Source of the DNA: Microbacterium sp. XT11
GTDB taxonomy: Bacteria; Actinomycetota; Actinomycetes; Actinomycetales; Microbacteriaceae
Assembly: GCF_001513675.1 (NCBI RefSeq)
Contig: NZ_CP013859.1
Location: 2,605,081-2,669,080, forward strand
Direction: 5' to 3'
DNA: 64,000 bases
Shown here in pieces: positions 10,827 through 23,708 of the stretch. The notes below the pieces were generated by a model. The model was not told where the DNA came from. It searched no databases and saw nothing but the letters and a program-made list of their open reading frames with translations. The position numbers were made by a program, and so were the translations under genes. Position 1 is the first letter of the stretch, and each line of letters begins with the position of its first letter.

Positions 10827-11665
10827 CACAGCCTCGCCGCGTGGATGGCGGTGACCAGGATCGCGCGGGCGCCGAGCGCGTAGAGATCGTCCATGACCTG
10901 GTTCACGCGGCGCCGCGGGATCATGACGCGGACGGCGACCCACGCGGGGTCTCTCAGCGGCGAGATCGTCGGCGATTCGCGGCCGGGCGCGATCGCCACG
11001 GCCTGGTCGACGAGCTCGGTCGGCAGGTCGTAGTCCAGAAGGACGTATCGGCGCGCCACCATGACGCCGCGGAGCCGGCGCAATAGCGTCTCCGTGCCCT
11101 CGGCATCGCCGGGCCGGCTGATCAGCACCGCCTCGGATTCGAGGATGACGGGGCCGAAGATCTCCAGACCCGCCTGGCGGAGCGTGGTGCCGGTCGACAC
11201 CACGTCGGCCACGGCATCCGCCACGCCCAGACGCACGGCGGACTCGACCGCGCCGTCGAGCTGCACCAGCTCGGCGGAGACCCCGTGATCGCGCAGGAAC
11301 GCTCCGACGAGGCCCGGATACGCAGACGCGACGCGGACGCCGTCGAGGTCTTCGACCGTGCGGAACCGACCCGGAGGGCCGGCGAACCGGAACGTCGATG
11401 CGCCGAAGCCGAGCTGCTCGATCTCGCGGGCAGGCTGTTGGACGTCCAGCAGCAGGTCCCGGCCCGTGATGCCGACGTCGAGGGCACCGGACGCCACATA
11501 CGTGGCGATGTCACGCGGGCGGAGGAAGAAGAACTCGACGTCGTTCTCCGCGTCGACGACGTGCAGGGTCTTGGGATCACGACGGCCGGCGTAACCTGCC
11601 TCCGCCAACATCTCGGCGGCGGTCTCGGAGAGCGAGCCCTTGTTGGGAACAGCGATGCGCAGCAT
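10826..11665 (-). CDS. hisG: ATP phosphoribosyltransferase HisG (long form)
   Basis: HisG condenses ATP and PRPP in the first, feedback-controlled step of histidine synthesis. At 279 aa it is the long form, with a C-terminal ACT-like regulatory domain for histidine binding (about residues 205-279), so it needs no HisZ partner. The N-terminus [12 protein letters not shown] is typical. It lies 38 bp after hisE and overlaps hisF by one base. Confidence 0.96.
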   Translation of the reverse strand: MLRIAVPNKGSLSETAAEMLAEAGYAGRRDPKTLHVVDAENDVEFFFLRPRDIATYVASGALDVGITGRDLLLDVQQPAREIEQLGFGASTFRFAGPPGRFRTVEDLDGVRVASAYPGLVGAFLRDHGVSAELVQLDGAVESAVRLGVADAVADVVSTGTTLRQAGLEIFGPVILESEAVLISRPGDAEGTETLLRRLRGVMVARRYVLLDYDLPTELVDQAVAIAPGRESPTISPLRDPAWVAVRVMIPRRRVNQVMDDLYALGARAILVTAIHAARL

Positions 11666-11703
11666 GAACAGCCTTCAGGTCGAGGGTGAGGGGGCGGGGC
11701 GCA

Positions 11704-11967
11704 TCACAGATGTCGGTAGACGTCCTGCAGGGACAGGCCCTTCGCGATCATCATCACCTGGAGGTGGTAGAGCAGCTGCGAGATCTCCTCGGCTGCGGCG
11801 TCGTCGGACTCGTACTCGGACGCCATCCAGACCTCGGCGGCCTCCTCGACGATCTTCTTCCCGATCGTGTGGACGCCCGCGTCGAGCTCGGCGACCGTCC
11901 CCGAGCCCGCGGGCCGGGTCTCGGCCTTGCGGCTGAGCTCAGCGAACAGTTCGTCGAAAGTCTTCAC
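11704..11967 (-). CDS. hisE: Phosphoribosyl-ATP diphosphatase HisE
   Basis: HisE removes pyrophosphate from phosphoribosyl-ATP (second step of histidine synthesis). The protein is 87 aa, an all-alpha MazG-like fold with the acidic metal motif EEAAEVW near residues 40-46. The start is GTG 11967, which overlaps the rpe stop by 4 bp (GTGA). A -10 hexamer lies exactly 6 nt before this GTG, so the his genes may have their own leaderless promoter inside the rpe coding end. Confidence 0.95.
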   Translation of the reverse strand: MKTFDELFAELSRKAETRPAGSGTVAELDAGVHTIGKKIVEEAAEVWMASEYESDDAAAEEISQLLYHLQVMMIAKGLSLQDVYRHL

Positions 11968-12647
11968 GATTCCAGGCTAGCGGCTCTGGCGAGCTCTCTG
12001 AGCCGGGTGACGGCGGCCTCCACGTCGTCCGCCCCATAGACCGCCGACCCCGCGACGAACGTGTCAGCCCCGGCAGCGGCCGCGATCTCGATCGTCGCGT
12101 CCGAGATCCCGCCGTCCACCTGGAACCACACCTCGGACCCCCTTCGCCGGGCCTCGGCGACCAGTGCTTCGAGCTTGGGCATCGTCTCGGGCATGAATCC
12201 CTGCCCGCCGAATCCGGGCTCCACGGTCATCACGAGCACCTGGTCGAACTCGTCGAGGATGCTGTACAGGCTCTCACCCGGAGTGCCCGGTTTGATGGCG
12301 ACCCCGGCCCGAGCCCCGCGTTCGCGGAGCGCGCGAGCCACGGCCACGGGGTCGGCGGCTGCTTCGAGATGGAACGTCACGCTGGCGGCGCCGAGTTCCG
12401 CGTAGCCGGGGGCCCACCGGTCGGGGTCGGTGATCATCAGATGCACGTCCAACGGCACGGGACTCGTCGCCTGGATGCGCTCGACCATCTGCGGGCCGAA
12501 GGTGAGGTTCGGCACGAAGTGGTTGTCCATGACGTCGACGTGCACGAAGTCCGCCGTCGCGATCCGCGCCAGGTCGCGCTGCATGTTCACGAAGTCGGCG
12601 GCCAGGATGCTGGGATTGATGCGCGGGGCGGCGGGAAGATCGTGCAT
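11964..12647 (-). CDS. rpe: Ribulose-phosphate 3-epimerase Rpe
   Basis: Rpe interconverts ribulose 5-phosphate and xylulose 5-phosphate in the pentose phosphate pathway, which supplies the PRPP used by the his and trp genes below. The protein is 227 aa, a TIM barrel. Signature segments are [26 protein letters not shown] and, later, [12 protein letters not shown] and VDGGI. The start is ATG 12647 (MHDLPAA); a longer open frame upstream runs through rsmB and is not supported. A GATAAT hexamer sits 6 nt before the ATG. Confidence 0.96.
   Translation of the reverse strand: MHDLPAAPRINPSILAADFVNMQRDLARIATADFVHVDVMDNHFVPNLTFGPQMVERIQATSPVPLDVHLMITDPDRWAPGYAELGAASVTFHLEAAADPVAVARALRERGARAGVAIKPGTPGESLYSILDEFDQVLVMTVEPGFGGQGFMPETMPKLEALVAEARRRGSEVWFQVDGGISDATIEIAAAAGADTFVAGSAVYGADDVEAAVTRLRELARAASLES
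11974..11979 (-). promoter_or_regulatory. -10 element of hisE-hisGFI, leaderless type
   Basis: TAGCCT followed by GGAATC (6 nt) and then the GTG start. It lies within the last codons of rpe (Ala-Ser-Leu-Glu-Ser). The spacing implies transcription starting at the GTG. This is a motif-based inference. Confidence 0.5.
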
Positions 12648-12653
12648 GCGCCC

Positions 12654-12659
12654 ATTATC
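12654..12659 (-). promoter_or_regulatory. -10 element of rpe, leaderless type
   Basis: GATAAT (5 of 6 matches to TATAAT), then GGGCGC (6 nt), then the rpe ATG. It lies in the 26-bp gap after rsmB. This predicts a leaderless rpe mRNA. Confidence 0.5.
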
Positions 12660-12673
12660 CCCGGCGCGCTCCG

Positions 12674-14122
12674 TCACGGGCGCTTCCGGAGGAGGGCCAG
12701 GAACATCGCGTCCGTGCCGTGCCGATGCGGCCAGAGCTGCACGCGCCCTGAGCCGTCGCCGGCGAGGTCGATCGGCGACAGGGCGACCCCGCGCACGACG
12801 GCCTCGGCGTCGAGCTGCTCCACGTCGTCGCGCGTGCGCAGCACGTCCTCCACCACGCCGGTCGTCTCGGCGAGGTGGGGCGAGCAGGTCACGTAGGCGA
12901 CGATGCCCCCGGGGGCGAGCGCGTCGATCGCGGCCGTCAGCAGCTCGGTCTGCAGCGGCACCAGCTCGGCCACGTCGGCCGGCGATTTGCGCCAGCGCGC
13001 TTCGGGCCGACGGCGCAGCGCTCCGAGACCGGTGCACGGCGCATCGACGAGGATCCGGGTGAACTCCCCCTGGCGGCTGCGGGCCAGCTCGCGGCCATCC
13101 CGCTCATGCACGGGGACGTCACCCGGCACCGGACGCAGCGCGTTGCGCACGAGCCCAGCTCGAGCGGGCACCACCTCGTTGGCTTCCATCGCGACCCCGT
13201 GCTGATGGGCGATGGCTGCGAGGAGTGCGGTCTTGCCCCCGGGGCCGGCGCAGAGATCGAGCCACCGTTCTCCGCCGGTGATCGGGGCGGCCGCAGCCAG
13301 GGCGAGCGCGACCAGCTGAGACCCCTCGTCCTGCACCCTGACGAGACCGCCGGATGCCGCGACCACCGTGTGCGGGTCGCCGCCGGGCGAGCCGAACGCC
13401 GTCGGCGCGTAGGGGCGTCGCGGCTCCGCGGGCTCGGCGAGGCCGGGAAGGGCGACGAGCGTGACATGCGGCGAGGCGTTGTCGGCCTCGAGCAGCGCGT
13501 CGAGCTCGTCGCCGCGCCCCTCCGCCGCCAGGGCACGGCGAAGGGCTCTGATGACCCAGACCGGATGCGCGGTGCGCAATGCGAGGCGCTCGTCGTCGGA
13601 CCGTGCGGCGCGCTCGATGCGCTCCTGCCATTGTCCCGGCGTCTCCCGCGAGATCCGCCGGAGGACGGCGTTGGCGAAACTGGCCGCTCCCCTGCCCTGC
13701 GTCGCCGCGACGATGTTGACCGACTCGTTCACGGCCGCATGGGACGCGACGCGGGTGGCGAGGAGCTGGTGGGTCGCGAGCCGGAGGGCGTCGAGGATCG
13801 CGGGGTCGATCTGGGAGACCGGGCGCGCTGCCGCCTCGGCGATGATCGCGTCATAGGTGCCGCGCCGCCGCAGCGTGCCGTAGGTGAGTTCGGTCGCAAG
13901 CGCTGAGTCCTGCGCACCCAGTCCGGCCGCGGCGATGGCCGACGGGAGGAGGAGGTTCGCGTAGGCGTCGGCATCGCTCACCGCACGGATGACGTCATAG
14001 GCGACGCGACGCGCGGGCTGGACGGTGCGGGCGGGTCCGCGCCGCTGGGGTCGCTCCCGTGCGCCGTCGCGGTCCGCCGGCGGCCGCCTCCGCGCGCGGC
14101 GGTGCTGTGCCTCGCCGCTCAC
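12674..14122 (-). CDS. rsmB: 16S rRNA (cytosine-967-C5)-methyltransferase RsmB/Fmu family
   Basis: This is a SAM-dependent methyltransferase of the RsmB/Sun family (482 aa), which methylates a cytosine of 16S rRNA. A NusB-like RNA-binding domain occupies about residues 25-170, followed by the Rossmann catalytic domain. The SAM motif is LDLCAGPGGKT. The two catalytic cysteines are in DAPCTGLG and VTCSPHL. The GTG at 14122 overlaps the fmt stop by 4 bp (GTGA) and gives a family-like N-terminus. The first 25 or so residues are very arginine-rich. The fmt-rsmB pairing is widespread. Confidence 0.93.
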   Translation of the reverse strand: MSGEAQHRRARRRPPADRDGARERPQRRGPARTVQPARRVAYDVIRAVSDADAYANLLLPSAIAAAGLGAQDSALATELTYGTLRRRGTYDAIIAEAAARPVSQIDPAILDALRLATHQLLATRVASHAAVNESVNIVAATQGRGAASFANAVLRRISRETPGQWQERIERAARSDDERLALRTAHPVWVIRALRRALAAEGRGDELDALLEADNASPHVTLVALPGLAEPAEPRRPYAPTAFGSPGGDPHTVVAASGGLVRVQDEGSQLVALALAAAAPITGGERWLDLCAGPGGKTALLAAIAHQHGVAMEANEVVPARAGLVRNALRPVPGDVPVHERDGRELARSRQGEFTRILVDAPCTGLGALRRRPEARWRKSPADVAELVPLQTELLTAAIDALAPGGIVAYVTCSPHLAETTGVVEDVLRTRDDVEQLDAEAVVRGVALSPIDLAGDGSGRVQLWPHRHGTDAMFLALLRKRP

Positions 14123-15054
14123 GAGCCGGCTCGCAGACCGTCGGAGGAACGGATGCCGCGCCACCAGTCGACCGCGTTCATCGCCCCCTTGCCTGCGGGC
14201 TGCACGCGCGTCACGGCGAGCGGGGCATCCGCCGTCCCGATGAGCACCTCGCGCTTCGTGGCCGCGATGACACCGGGGCCCATTGGCCCGGCGTCGGCAG
14301 GACGCTCGGCGTCCGCGGGGTGCGCGGCGAGGATCTTCACCCGGGTACCGGCGACGGTGGTGTGCGCACCCGGTTCGGGCGTGACGCCCCGGAACCGGGC
14401 GTAGACGTCTGCCAGCGGCTGCCGCCAGTCGACGAGCCCGTCGTCGAGGGTGAGCTTCGGAGCGAACGTGACCTCGCCCTCCTGGGGCACCGCTCGCGCC
14501 CGCCCGGCTGAGATGTCGGCGACGACCTCGGCCGTGAGTGCGGCGCCGTCGGCCGCGAGGGTCGCAAGAGCGACGTCCGCCGTCGCGTTCTCCGGCAGGA
14601 CGACCGTGCGGGTCGCGTACACGTCTCCCGCGTCGAGAGCCGGGACGAGCTGGAACACGCTCGCCCCGATCACGTCGTCGCCGGCGATGAGGGCGCGCTG
14701 CACCGGCGCCGCCCCCCGCCATCGCGGCAGCAGGGAGAAGTGCAGGTTGATCCATCCGTGCGTCGGTGTCGACAGCAGGGGCTCGCGCACGAGTCCTCCG
14801 TACGCGACGATCACGCCGAGGTCGGCGCCGAGCGCGACGATCCGCTCGGTCACCTCGTCGTCCAGGCGTGCGGCTTTGATGACGGCGAGGCCGAGCTCGT
14901 CGGCTGCCGCGGCCACCGGCGACGGCGTGTGCACCCGCTTACGGCCGAGCGGGGCGTCGGGGCGCGTCACGACCGCCGCGATCTCATGCTCGGCCGCGAG
15001 GCGACGGAGCGTGGGGACGGCGGCATCGGGCGTGCCGGCGAAGACGAGGCGCAT
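14119..15054 (-). CDS. fmt: Methionyl-tRNA formyltransferase Fmt
   Basis: Fmt formylates initiator Met-tRNA with 10-formyltetrahydrofolate. The protein is 311 aa, normal length, with N-terminus MRLVFAGTPDAAVP. The folate/catalytic signature NLHFSLLPRWRGAAPVQ lies near residues 100-116, with a C-terminal tRNA-binding OB-like domain. It sits 18 bp after priA and overlaps rsmB by 4 bp. Confidence 0.97.
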   Translation of the reverse strand: MRLVFAGTPDAAVPTLRRLAAEHEIAAVVTRPDAPLGRKRVHTPSPVAAAADELGLAVIKAARLDDEVTERIVALGADLGVIVAYGGLVREPLLSTPTHGWINLHFSLLPRWRGAAPVQRALIAGDDVIGASVFQLVPALDAGDVYATRTVVLPENATADVALATLAADGAALTAEVVADISAGRARAVPQEGEVTFAPKLTLDDGLVDWRQPLADVYARFRGVTPEPGAHTTVAGTRVKILAAHPADAERPADAGPMGPGVIAATKREVLIGTADAPLAVTRVQPAGKGAMNAVDWWRGIRSSDGLRAGS

Positions 15055-15072
15055 GAAGGTTCTCCGGAAGGA

Positions 15073-17031
15073 CTAGAGGTCTGGATCGAGGATATCGAGG
15101 CGGACAGCCAGGGGGATGCGCGCCGCCCTCGCGCGACCGCGCCGGCTGGACACCGCTTCGGCGACGACCGCGGCCCGCAAGGCGGTGGCGACACGGGCCC
15201 CTGCGCCGTACTCGAACCGCACCAGCGCGCGGACCCGCGGCGGCACATCGTCGGAGTCCACAGGCACCGGCCCGAGGACCGCGTCGGTGGGAAGGCCGAT
15301 CGGCTCCAGCGCTGCGATCGCGCGCGACACCGCAGCCGTCGTCCCCTCGACGAGCGCGACGCGCGCAGCGGGCGGCATGTGCAACGGTGCTCGCTCCTCG
15401 AGCTCCGTGCGCGCATAGCCGCCGTGGCTCCACGTCGCCAAGGCCTTCGCCACCGGCCCGTCGACGCCGACCAAGTGCACAGGGGCGCCCGGTGCGGCCA
15501 GTGCGGCGGCATTCGACCACCACCGCAGGCACGACTCCCCGACGCGCAGGTCGGGTGCCTGCAGCATCCGCGCCCCGTCGAGCAGCACCACGGCGCGATA
15601 GCCGCCATCCGCGATCGGCTCGGCGCCCCGCGTCGCCACGACGAGTGCCGGCCGACCGCTCACCGTCTCGACGGGATGGGCGGCGTCGGCGACGATCACC
15701 CGGATGCCGGGGAACGCACGTCCGAGTTCGTCGGCGGTGCGCTCGCTCCCGGACGACGCCAGGCGGAGCTGGGTCGACGAGCAGTGCGGGCAGGCCCACG
15801 CGCGGGCCGCACGACCGCACCATCCGCACACCGGGATCGCCCCGCGATGGGCCGCACCGAGCGGACCGCCGCAGTGCGCGCACCGTGCAGGAGCGCGGCA
15901 CTCCGCGCATACGAGGGACGGAGCGAAACCGGGACGCGAGACCTGCACGAGCACAGGGCCCTCTGCCGCCGCGGCGCGCGCGCTGAGGAACGCCGAAGAC
16001 GGCATCCTCTGCGCGGTCGGCTGTTCCAGCTCCTGGGCGGTGCTGAGCACGACGCGGGGAAGGACGCGGCGGGCGGCGCGGATGTCGTTCAGCCATCCCC
16101 GCAGCACGAGACGTTCGACGTCGGTGCTGCGGGTGTGGGCGGCGAACAGCAGCGCGGAGTCCTCCTGCTCCTGCCTCAGCAGCGCGGCATCGCGCGCGTG
16201 CACGTACGGAGCAAGCGGCTCGCCCAGCAGGGGGTCGCCGTCATCCCACACTGCCACCAGTCCTGCGCGCAGGGGCGCGTAGACGGCCGAACGGTTCCCC
16301 ACGACGATGCACGGGGCCGCGTCGAGCGAGCGCAGGAACGCCCGGTACCGGTCGGGGTTGGTCTGTCGCGAGTCGAAGCGCACGACCGACTGCTCCGGGA
16401 CGAAACGCTCGAGCGCATGCAGAAGGCGGTCGAGGTCGCGATGGTCGGGTACCACGAGGACGCTCGACTCGCCGCGGGACAGCGCAGACGCCGCTGCGGC
16501 GGCGATCAGCACGAGACCCCCCGGCACGCCGTCGTCGAGCTGCGGGATCGCCTCGACGGCTGCACGACCGTGTTCCGCCAGCAGCGTCTCCAGGCCGTCG
16601 TAGCGGGCGATCACGTCCTCGGCGGCGCTGCGCTGCGCTGCATCCGGCACCGCGGCCGCCTCCGGGGCAGACCATGTCTTCTCGACGCGGACCTGCCGCT
16701 TCGGGATGACGAGCCGCAGCACGTCGGACGCGGACCCCGCCGCGCGGTCGGCCACTCTGCGTGCGAGCCGGTACAGCCGTTCCGGCAGCACCACCGCCGG
16801 GGACACGATGCTCTCGACCTCCGACAGCGGCCGATCCGCGTCGCCCTCCGTCGCGAGCTCGACGACATATCCGTCCACCACGCGCCCCGCCGTGCGCAGC
16901 GGGACCCGCACCCGAACACCGGCTTCGACCTCGCCCAGCTCCTCGGGAACGGCGTAGTCGAAGAGCCTGTCGAGCTGCGGCAGCGGCGAGTCGAGGAGCA
17001 CGCGCGCGATGCGCCGGCTCTCCTGCGACAT
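15073..17031 (-). CDS. priA: Primosomal protein N' (PriA), actinobacterial form without ATPase motif
   Basis: This is a PriA-family replication restart protein of 652 aa. The N-terminal DNA-binding domain (from FDYAVPEEL) is present. The zinc region near residues 360-410 has eight cysteines in pairs (CAEC, CAHC, CGWC, CPHC). At the place of the helicase P-loop the sequence reads GGLVLIAAAAASALSRGES, with no GKT, so it probably cannot hydrolyse ATP. This degeneracy is known in actinobacterial PriA, which may work as a structural loader. ATG 17031 overlaps the metK stop by one base. A longer upstream frame is the antisense/overlap region of metK and is not used. Confidence 0.93.
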   Translation of the reverse strand: MSQESRRIARVLLDSPLPQLDRLFDYAVPEELGEVEAGVRVRVPLRTAGRVVDGYVVELATEGDADRPLSEVESIVSPAVVLPERLYRLARRVADRAAGSASDVLRLVIPKRQVRVEKTWSAPEAAAVPDAAQRSAAEDVIARYDGLETLLAEHGRAAVEAIPQLDDGVPGGLVLIAAAAASALSRGESSVLVVPDHRDLDRLLHALERFVPEQSVVRFDSRQTNPDRYRAFLRSLDAAPCIVVGNRSAVYAPLRAGLVAVWDDGDPLLGEPLAPYVHARDAALLRQEQEDSALLFAAHTRSTDVERLVLRGWLNDIRAARRVLPRVVLSTAQELEQPTAQRMPSSAFLSARAAAAEGPVLVQVSRPGFAPSLVCAECRAPARCAHCGGPLGAAHRGAIPVCGWCGRAARAWACPHCSSTQLRLASSGSERTADELGRAFPGIRVIVADAAHPVETVSGRPALVVATRGAEPIADGGYRAVVLLDGARMLQAPDLRVGESCLRWWSNAAALAAPGAPVHLVGVDGPVAKALATWSHGGYARTELEERAPLHMPPAARVALVEGTTAAVSRAIAALEPIGLPTDAVLGPVPVDSDDVPPRVRALVRFEYGAGARVATALRAAVVAEAVSSRRGRARAARIPLAVRLDILDPDL

Positions 17032-18224
17032 CAGATGCCGGCGGCGCGCCGCAGCTCCTCGGCGCGATCGGTGCGCTCCCAGGTGAAGTCGGGGAGCTCC
17101 CGGCCGAAGTGGCCGTATGCCGCCGTCTGCGCATAGATCGGACGCAGAAGGTCGAGCTGCTCGATGATCGCCTGCGGACGCAGATCGAACACCTCGTCGA
17201 TCGCACGCGTGATCACCTCGTCGGACACGCGGCCCGTGCCGAACGTCTCGACGTAGAGCCCGACAGGGCGCGCGACGCCGATGGCGTACGCCACCTGCAC
17301 CTCGAGCCGATCGGCGAGACCCGCCGCGACCGCGTTCTTCGCGACCCACCGCATCGCGTATGCGCCGGAGCGGTCGACCTTCGACGGATCCTTGCCGCTG
17401 AACGCGCCGCCGCCGTGACGAGCCGCTCCGCCGTAGGTGTCGATGATGATCTTGCGGCCGGTGAGACCGGCGTCACCCTTCGGACCGCCGGTGACGAAGG
17501 GCCCTGCCGGGTTGATGTAGTACGTGACGTCCTCGAGGTCGAGCCCGGTCGTCTCGAGCACGGGGTCGATCACGTGGCGACGCACCTGCGCCTTGATCTC
17601 GTCTTGAGACACATCGGGGTTGTGCTGCGTGGAGAGCACCACGGCGTCGACGGTCTTCGGCGTGAACCCGTCATAGCCGAGCGTGACCTGCGTCTTTCCG
17701 TCAGGACGCAGGAAGGGGAGCAGTCCGCTGCGGCGCACCTCCGTGAGGCGCTCGGCGATGCGATGCGCCGTCCACGCCGCCATCGGCATGAGCTGAGGGG
17801 TCTCGCGCGCGGCGAAGCCGAACATGATCCCCTGGTCTCCTGCTCCCAGCCCGTCGAGAGGGTCGGTCGATGTGCCGTCGCGGTGCTCGCGGGCGTTGTC
17901 GACCCCGTGGGCGATGTCGCTGGACTGCTCCCCCACCGACACGCTGACGCCGCAGGAATCGCCGTCGAAGCCGGTGTCGCTCGACGTGTAGCCGATGCCG
18001 TTGACGACCTGACGGACGATGGTCGGGATGTCGACGTAGGCCTCGGTGCGGATCTCTCCTGCGACGTGGACGAGCCCGGTCGTGACAAGGGTCTCCACGG
18101 CGACGCGGGAACCCGGATCCTTCGCGATCAGGCCGTCGAGGATGCTGTCGGAGATCTGGTCGCAGATCTTGTCCGGGTGCCCTTCGGTCACGGACTCGGA
18201 TGTGAACAGACGCAGCGCGCTCAT
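17031..18224 (-). CDS. metK: S-adenosylmethionine synthetase MetK
   Basis: MetK makes SAM from methionine and ATP, feeding methyltransferases such as RsmB and CobA. The protein is 397 aa. Conserved blocks include [17 protein letters not shown] at the N-terminus, [10 protein letters not shown] near residue 120 and [16 protein letters not shown] near residue 275. The start is ATG 18224 ([10 protein letters not shown]). The open frame continues upstream but lacks homology. An 88-bp gap containing a perfect 11-bp stem separates it from rpoZ. coaBC, expected here in many actinobacteria, is absent. Confidence 0.97.
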   Translation of the reverse strand: MSALRLFTSESVTEGHPDKICDQISDSILDGLIAKDPGSRVAVETLVTTGLVHVAGEIRTEAYVDIPTIVRQVVNGIGYTSSDTGFDGDSCGVSVSVGEQSSDIAHGVDNAREHRDGTSTDPLDGLGAGDQGIMFGFAARETPQLMPMAAWTAHRIAERLTEVRRSGLLPFLRPDGKTQVTLGYDGFTPKTVDAVVLSTQHNPDVSQDEIKAQVRRHVIDPVLETTGLDLEDVTYYINPAGPFVTGGPKGDAGLTGRKIIIDTYGGAARHGGGAFSGKDPSKVDRSGAYAMRWVAKNAVAAGLADRLEVQVAYAIGVARPVGLYVETFGTGRVSDEVITRAIDEVFDLRPQAIIEQLDLLRPIYAQTAAYGHFGRELPDFTWERTDRAEELRRAAGI

Positions 18225-18275
18225 CGGGGCTCCAGAACGGGATCGGAAACTGTGCGGGTGTGAACCCATTCTGTG

Positions 18276-18303
18276 CCGCGTCGCCGACATCGCGGCGACG
18301 CGG
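18276..18303 (-). terminator. Perfect 11-bp inverted repeat between rpoZ and metK
   Basis: CCGCGTCGCCG and its exact complement flank a 6-nt loop. The repeat lies 9 bp after the rpoZ stop (18313). There is no U-tract, so it may be a terminator, an RNA-stability element, or the scar of a gene lost here. A CAGAAT hexamer just downstream could be the metK -10. Confidence 0.5.
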
Positions 18304-18312
18304 CGGCGAATA

Positions 18313-18570
18313 TCACTCTGCGTGACGCAGGCGGAGCTTGTCCTCGTTGATCTCGTGGAGCGCGATGGTCAGCGGCTTGTCCTCGACCGAGGAGTCGACG
18401 AGAGGCCCGACGTTGTCGAACAGGTTGCCCTCGTGAAGGTCGGAGTAGTAGTCGTTGATCTGGCGCGCGCGCTTGGCGGCGTAGATGACGAGCTCGTACT
18501 TCGAGTCCACGCGGTCGAGCAGGTTGTCGATCGGCGGGTCGATGATGCCCTTGTTGTGGTGTCCGGCCAT
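18313..18570 (-). CDS. rpoZ: RNA polymerase omega subunit RpoZ
   Basis: Omega is the small assembly subunit of RNA polymerase. The protein is 85 aa with the conserved [25 protein letters not shown] region, which packs against the beta-prime C-terminus. The start is ATG 18570 behind a strong site (AGGAGG, spacing 6). It lies 107 bp after gmk. That gap contains a short CCGGG/CCCGG hairpin and no gene. Confidence 0.96.
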   Translation of the reverse strand: MAGHHNKGIIDPPIDNLLDRVDSKYELVIYAAKRARQINDYYSDLHEGNLFDNVGPLVDSSVEDKPLTIALHEINEDKLRLRHAE

Positions 18571-18677
18571 GGTGGACCTCCTGATCAGGCGACGTGGTCG
18601 TCGCGAAGACGGTGCAGTGGGCGCGCGACCCTTGGATGAGCCCGGGGTCCCGGATGCTGGAGAGCGTGGGATCCGTG

Positions 18678-19586
18678 TCAGCGCGCAGAGCTCGAAGACA
18701 AGTCTACGACCTCCGCGGCGGCGGCGGCGACGTCCTCGTTCACGATGAGGTGATCGAACTCGTTCTGCGCCGCGAGCTCGACCTTGGCGGTGCGCAGGCG
18801 CCGCGCGCGCTCCTCCGCGTCTTCGGTGCCCCGACCGACCAGGCGGTGCACGAGCTCGTCCCAGCTCGGCGGGAGCAGGAAGATCAGCGTGGCGCTCGGC
18901 TCCGCCTGCCGTACCTGGCGCGCGCCCTGCAGGTCGATCTCGAGCAGCACGGTCTTGCCCTCGGCGAGAGCTGCGTCGATCGGAGCGCGTGGCGTGCCGT
19001 AGCGCGAGCGGTTGTGGACGACGGCGTACTCCAGCAGCTCCCCGTCCGCGATGAGACGGTCGAACTCGGCGTCGTCCACGAAGTAGTAGTGCACACCGTC
19101 GATCTCACCGGGCCGCGGGGGCCTCGTCGTGGCGGACACCGACAGGTGGATCTCCGGATGGTGCTCCCTGATATACGCAGCCACCGTGCCCTTGCCCACC
19201 GCGGTAGGACCCGCGAGCACGAGAAGCCTGCTGCGCGCCCCACGAGGCTGCGGCAGCGGGAACCGCCGATCGAGCCAGTCGCGCAGCGCGACCCTCTGAC
19301 GCACTCCCAGTCCGCCGAGGCGCTTCACCGGAGAGATCTGCAGCTCCGTGAGGATGCGGTCGCGTTTTCCCGCTCCGATCGCGGGCAGCGCGAGGAGGAA
19401 GTCGGTGATGCGCATGGAACCGGCCACGGAGTCAGGGTCGGCGATCGCCTGTTCGAGCACCGCCTGGGGCGTGACCACGCGCATCGTCAGGTCGCGCTTG
19501 AGGGACGCCCTGGCGCGACGTCGTTCCACGGCGCGTCGAGCCGCTGCGGCGCGATCCACCTCGGGCACGGGGCGGGCATCAGTCAC
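18678..19586 (-). CDS. gmk: Integration host factor (mIHF)-guanylate kinase fusion
   Basis: This is a two-domain protein of 302 aa. Residues 20-110 match actinobacterial integration host factor: an ARR-rich helix, then [12 protein letters not shown] and [18 protein letters not shown], the helix-two-turn-helix DNA-binding part. From about residue 120 it is a complete guanylate kinase, with P-loop GPTAVGKGT, the GMP-binding segment [14 protein letters not shown], and EIDLQGARQ. The kinase phosphorylates GMP to GDP; mIHF is a nucleoid DNA-binding protein. Elsewhere in actinobacteria the two are separate adjacent genes. The GTG start at 19586 overlaps the pyrF stop by 8 bp, and there is no internal stop between the domains. 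Confidence 0.93.
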   Translation of the reverse strand: MTDARPVPEVDRAAAARRAVERRRARASLKRDLTMRVVTPQAVLEQAIADPDSVAGSMRITDFLLALPAIGAGKRDRILTELQISPVKRLGGLGVRQRVALRDWLDRRFPLPQPRGARSRLLVLAGPTAVGKGTVAAYIREHHPEIHLSVSATTRPPRPGEIDGVHYYFVDDAEFDRLIADGELLEYAVVHNRSRYGTPRAPIDAALAEGKTVLLEIDLQGARQVRQAEPSATLIFLLPPSWDELVHRLVGRGTEDAEERARRLRTAKVELAAQNEFDHLIVNEDVAAAAAEVVDLSSSSAR

Positions 19587-20420
19587 GGGCGGCCTCCCGG
19601 TACTCGTCGGCGCGCGCGTCGATGGCCTCGGCCAGCCCGTCGGCTCCGACGGTCAGGAGACTGCGGCTCTCGCTTGCGATCACGGCGTGCGCCAGAGCGC
19701 CATATCGCGCACGCAGATCCCGGGGGCCTGCGCCCTGTGCACCGAAACCAGGGCCGAGGATCGGCGCGGTCGGGGTGAACGGCGCGATGCCGGCATCCGT
19801 CCAGTCCACCGTCGCGCCGATGACGAAGCCGAGGCTGCCCCACTCCCCCGTCGGCGTGGTTTCGGCGTTGCGGGCGGACACCGCCGCGACGACCTGTGCC
19901 GACACCGTCCCCCCGTCGCGCCCCGTCGAGCGCTGCAGGCCGATCGCTTCGGGATTGCTCGTCGCGGCGAGCACGAACACGCCCTTCCCGTGATCCTCGG
20001 CGAGGCGGAACGTCCCGTCCAGGGCTCCGACGCCGAGGTACGGGCTGACGGTGACCGCGTCGGCCTCGAGCGCCGACCCGGGAGCCAGCCACGCCGCCCC
20101 GTACGCATCCATCGTCGAGCCGATGTCGCCGCGCTTGGCGTCGGCGATCACGATGAGGCCCGCGGTGCGGGCCGCGGCGATGACCTCTTCGAGCGCTGCG
20201 ATGCCGGCGGCGCCGAAGCGTTCGAAGAACGACATCTGCGGCTTCACGAAGCCCACACGCCCCTCGGCCGCTTCGACCGCGCGCAGGCCGAACTCGCGGA
20301 CGCCTGATGCATCGGGGGCGAGGCTCCACTGCTGCAGCAGGGACTCGTGCGGGTCGATCCCCACGCACAGCGGTCCGCGCGCAACCAGCGCCGCGCGGAC
20401 CCTTTCGCCGAAGCGTTCGC

Positions 20421-20424
<4 letters not shown>
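19579..20424 (-). CDS. pyrF: Orotidine 5'-phosphate decarboxylase PyrF (type 2)
   Basis: PyrF carries out the last step of UMP synthesis. At 281 aa it belongs to the longer type-2 subfamily. The active-site block is [15 protein letters not shown] near residues 93-107, with the catalytic Lys-Asp pair. The GTG at 20424 overlaps the carB stop by 4 bp, and the stop overlaps the mIHF-Gmk start by 8 bp. Confidence 0.96.

Positions 20425-23707
<3,283 letters not shown>

Positions 23708-23708
<1 letters not shown>

Noticed and set aside
18225..18275. SAM riboswitch before metK
   Set aside because: The 88-bp gap is mostly one simple hairpin; no SAM-I, SAM-II or SAM-IV core could be recognised.
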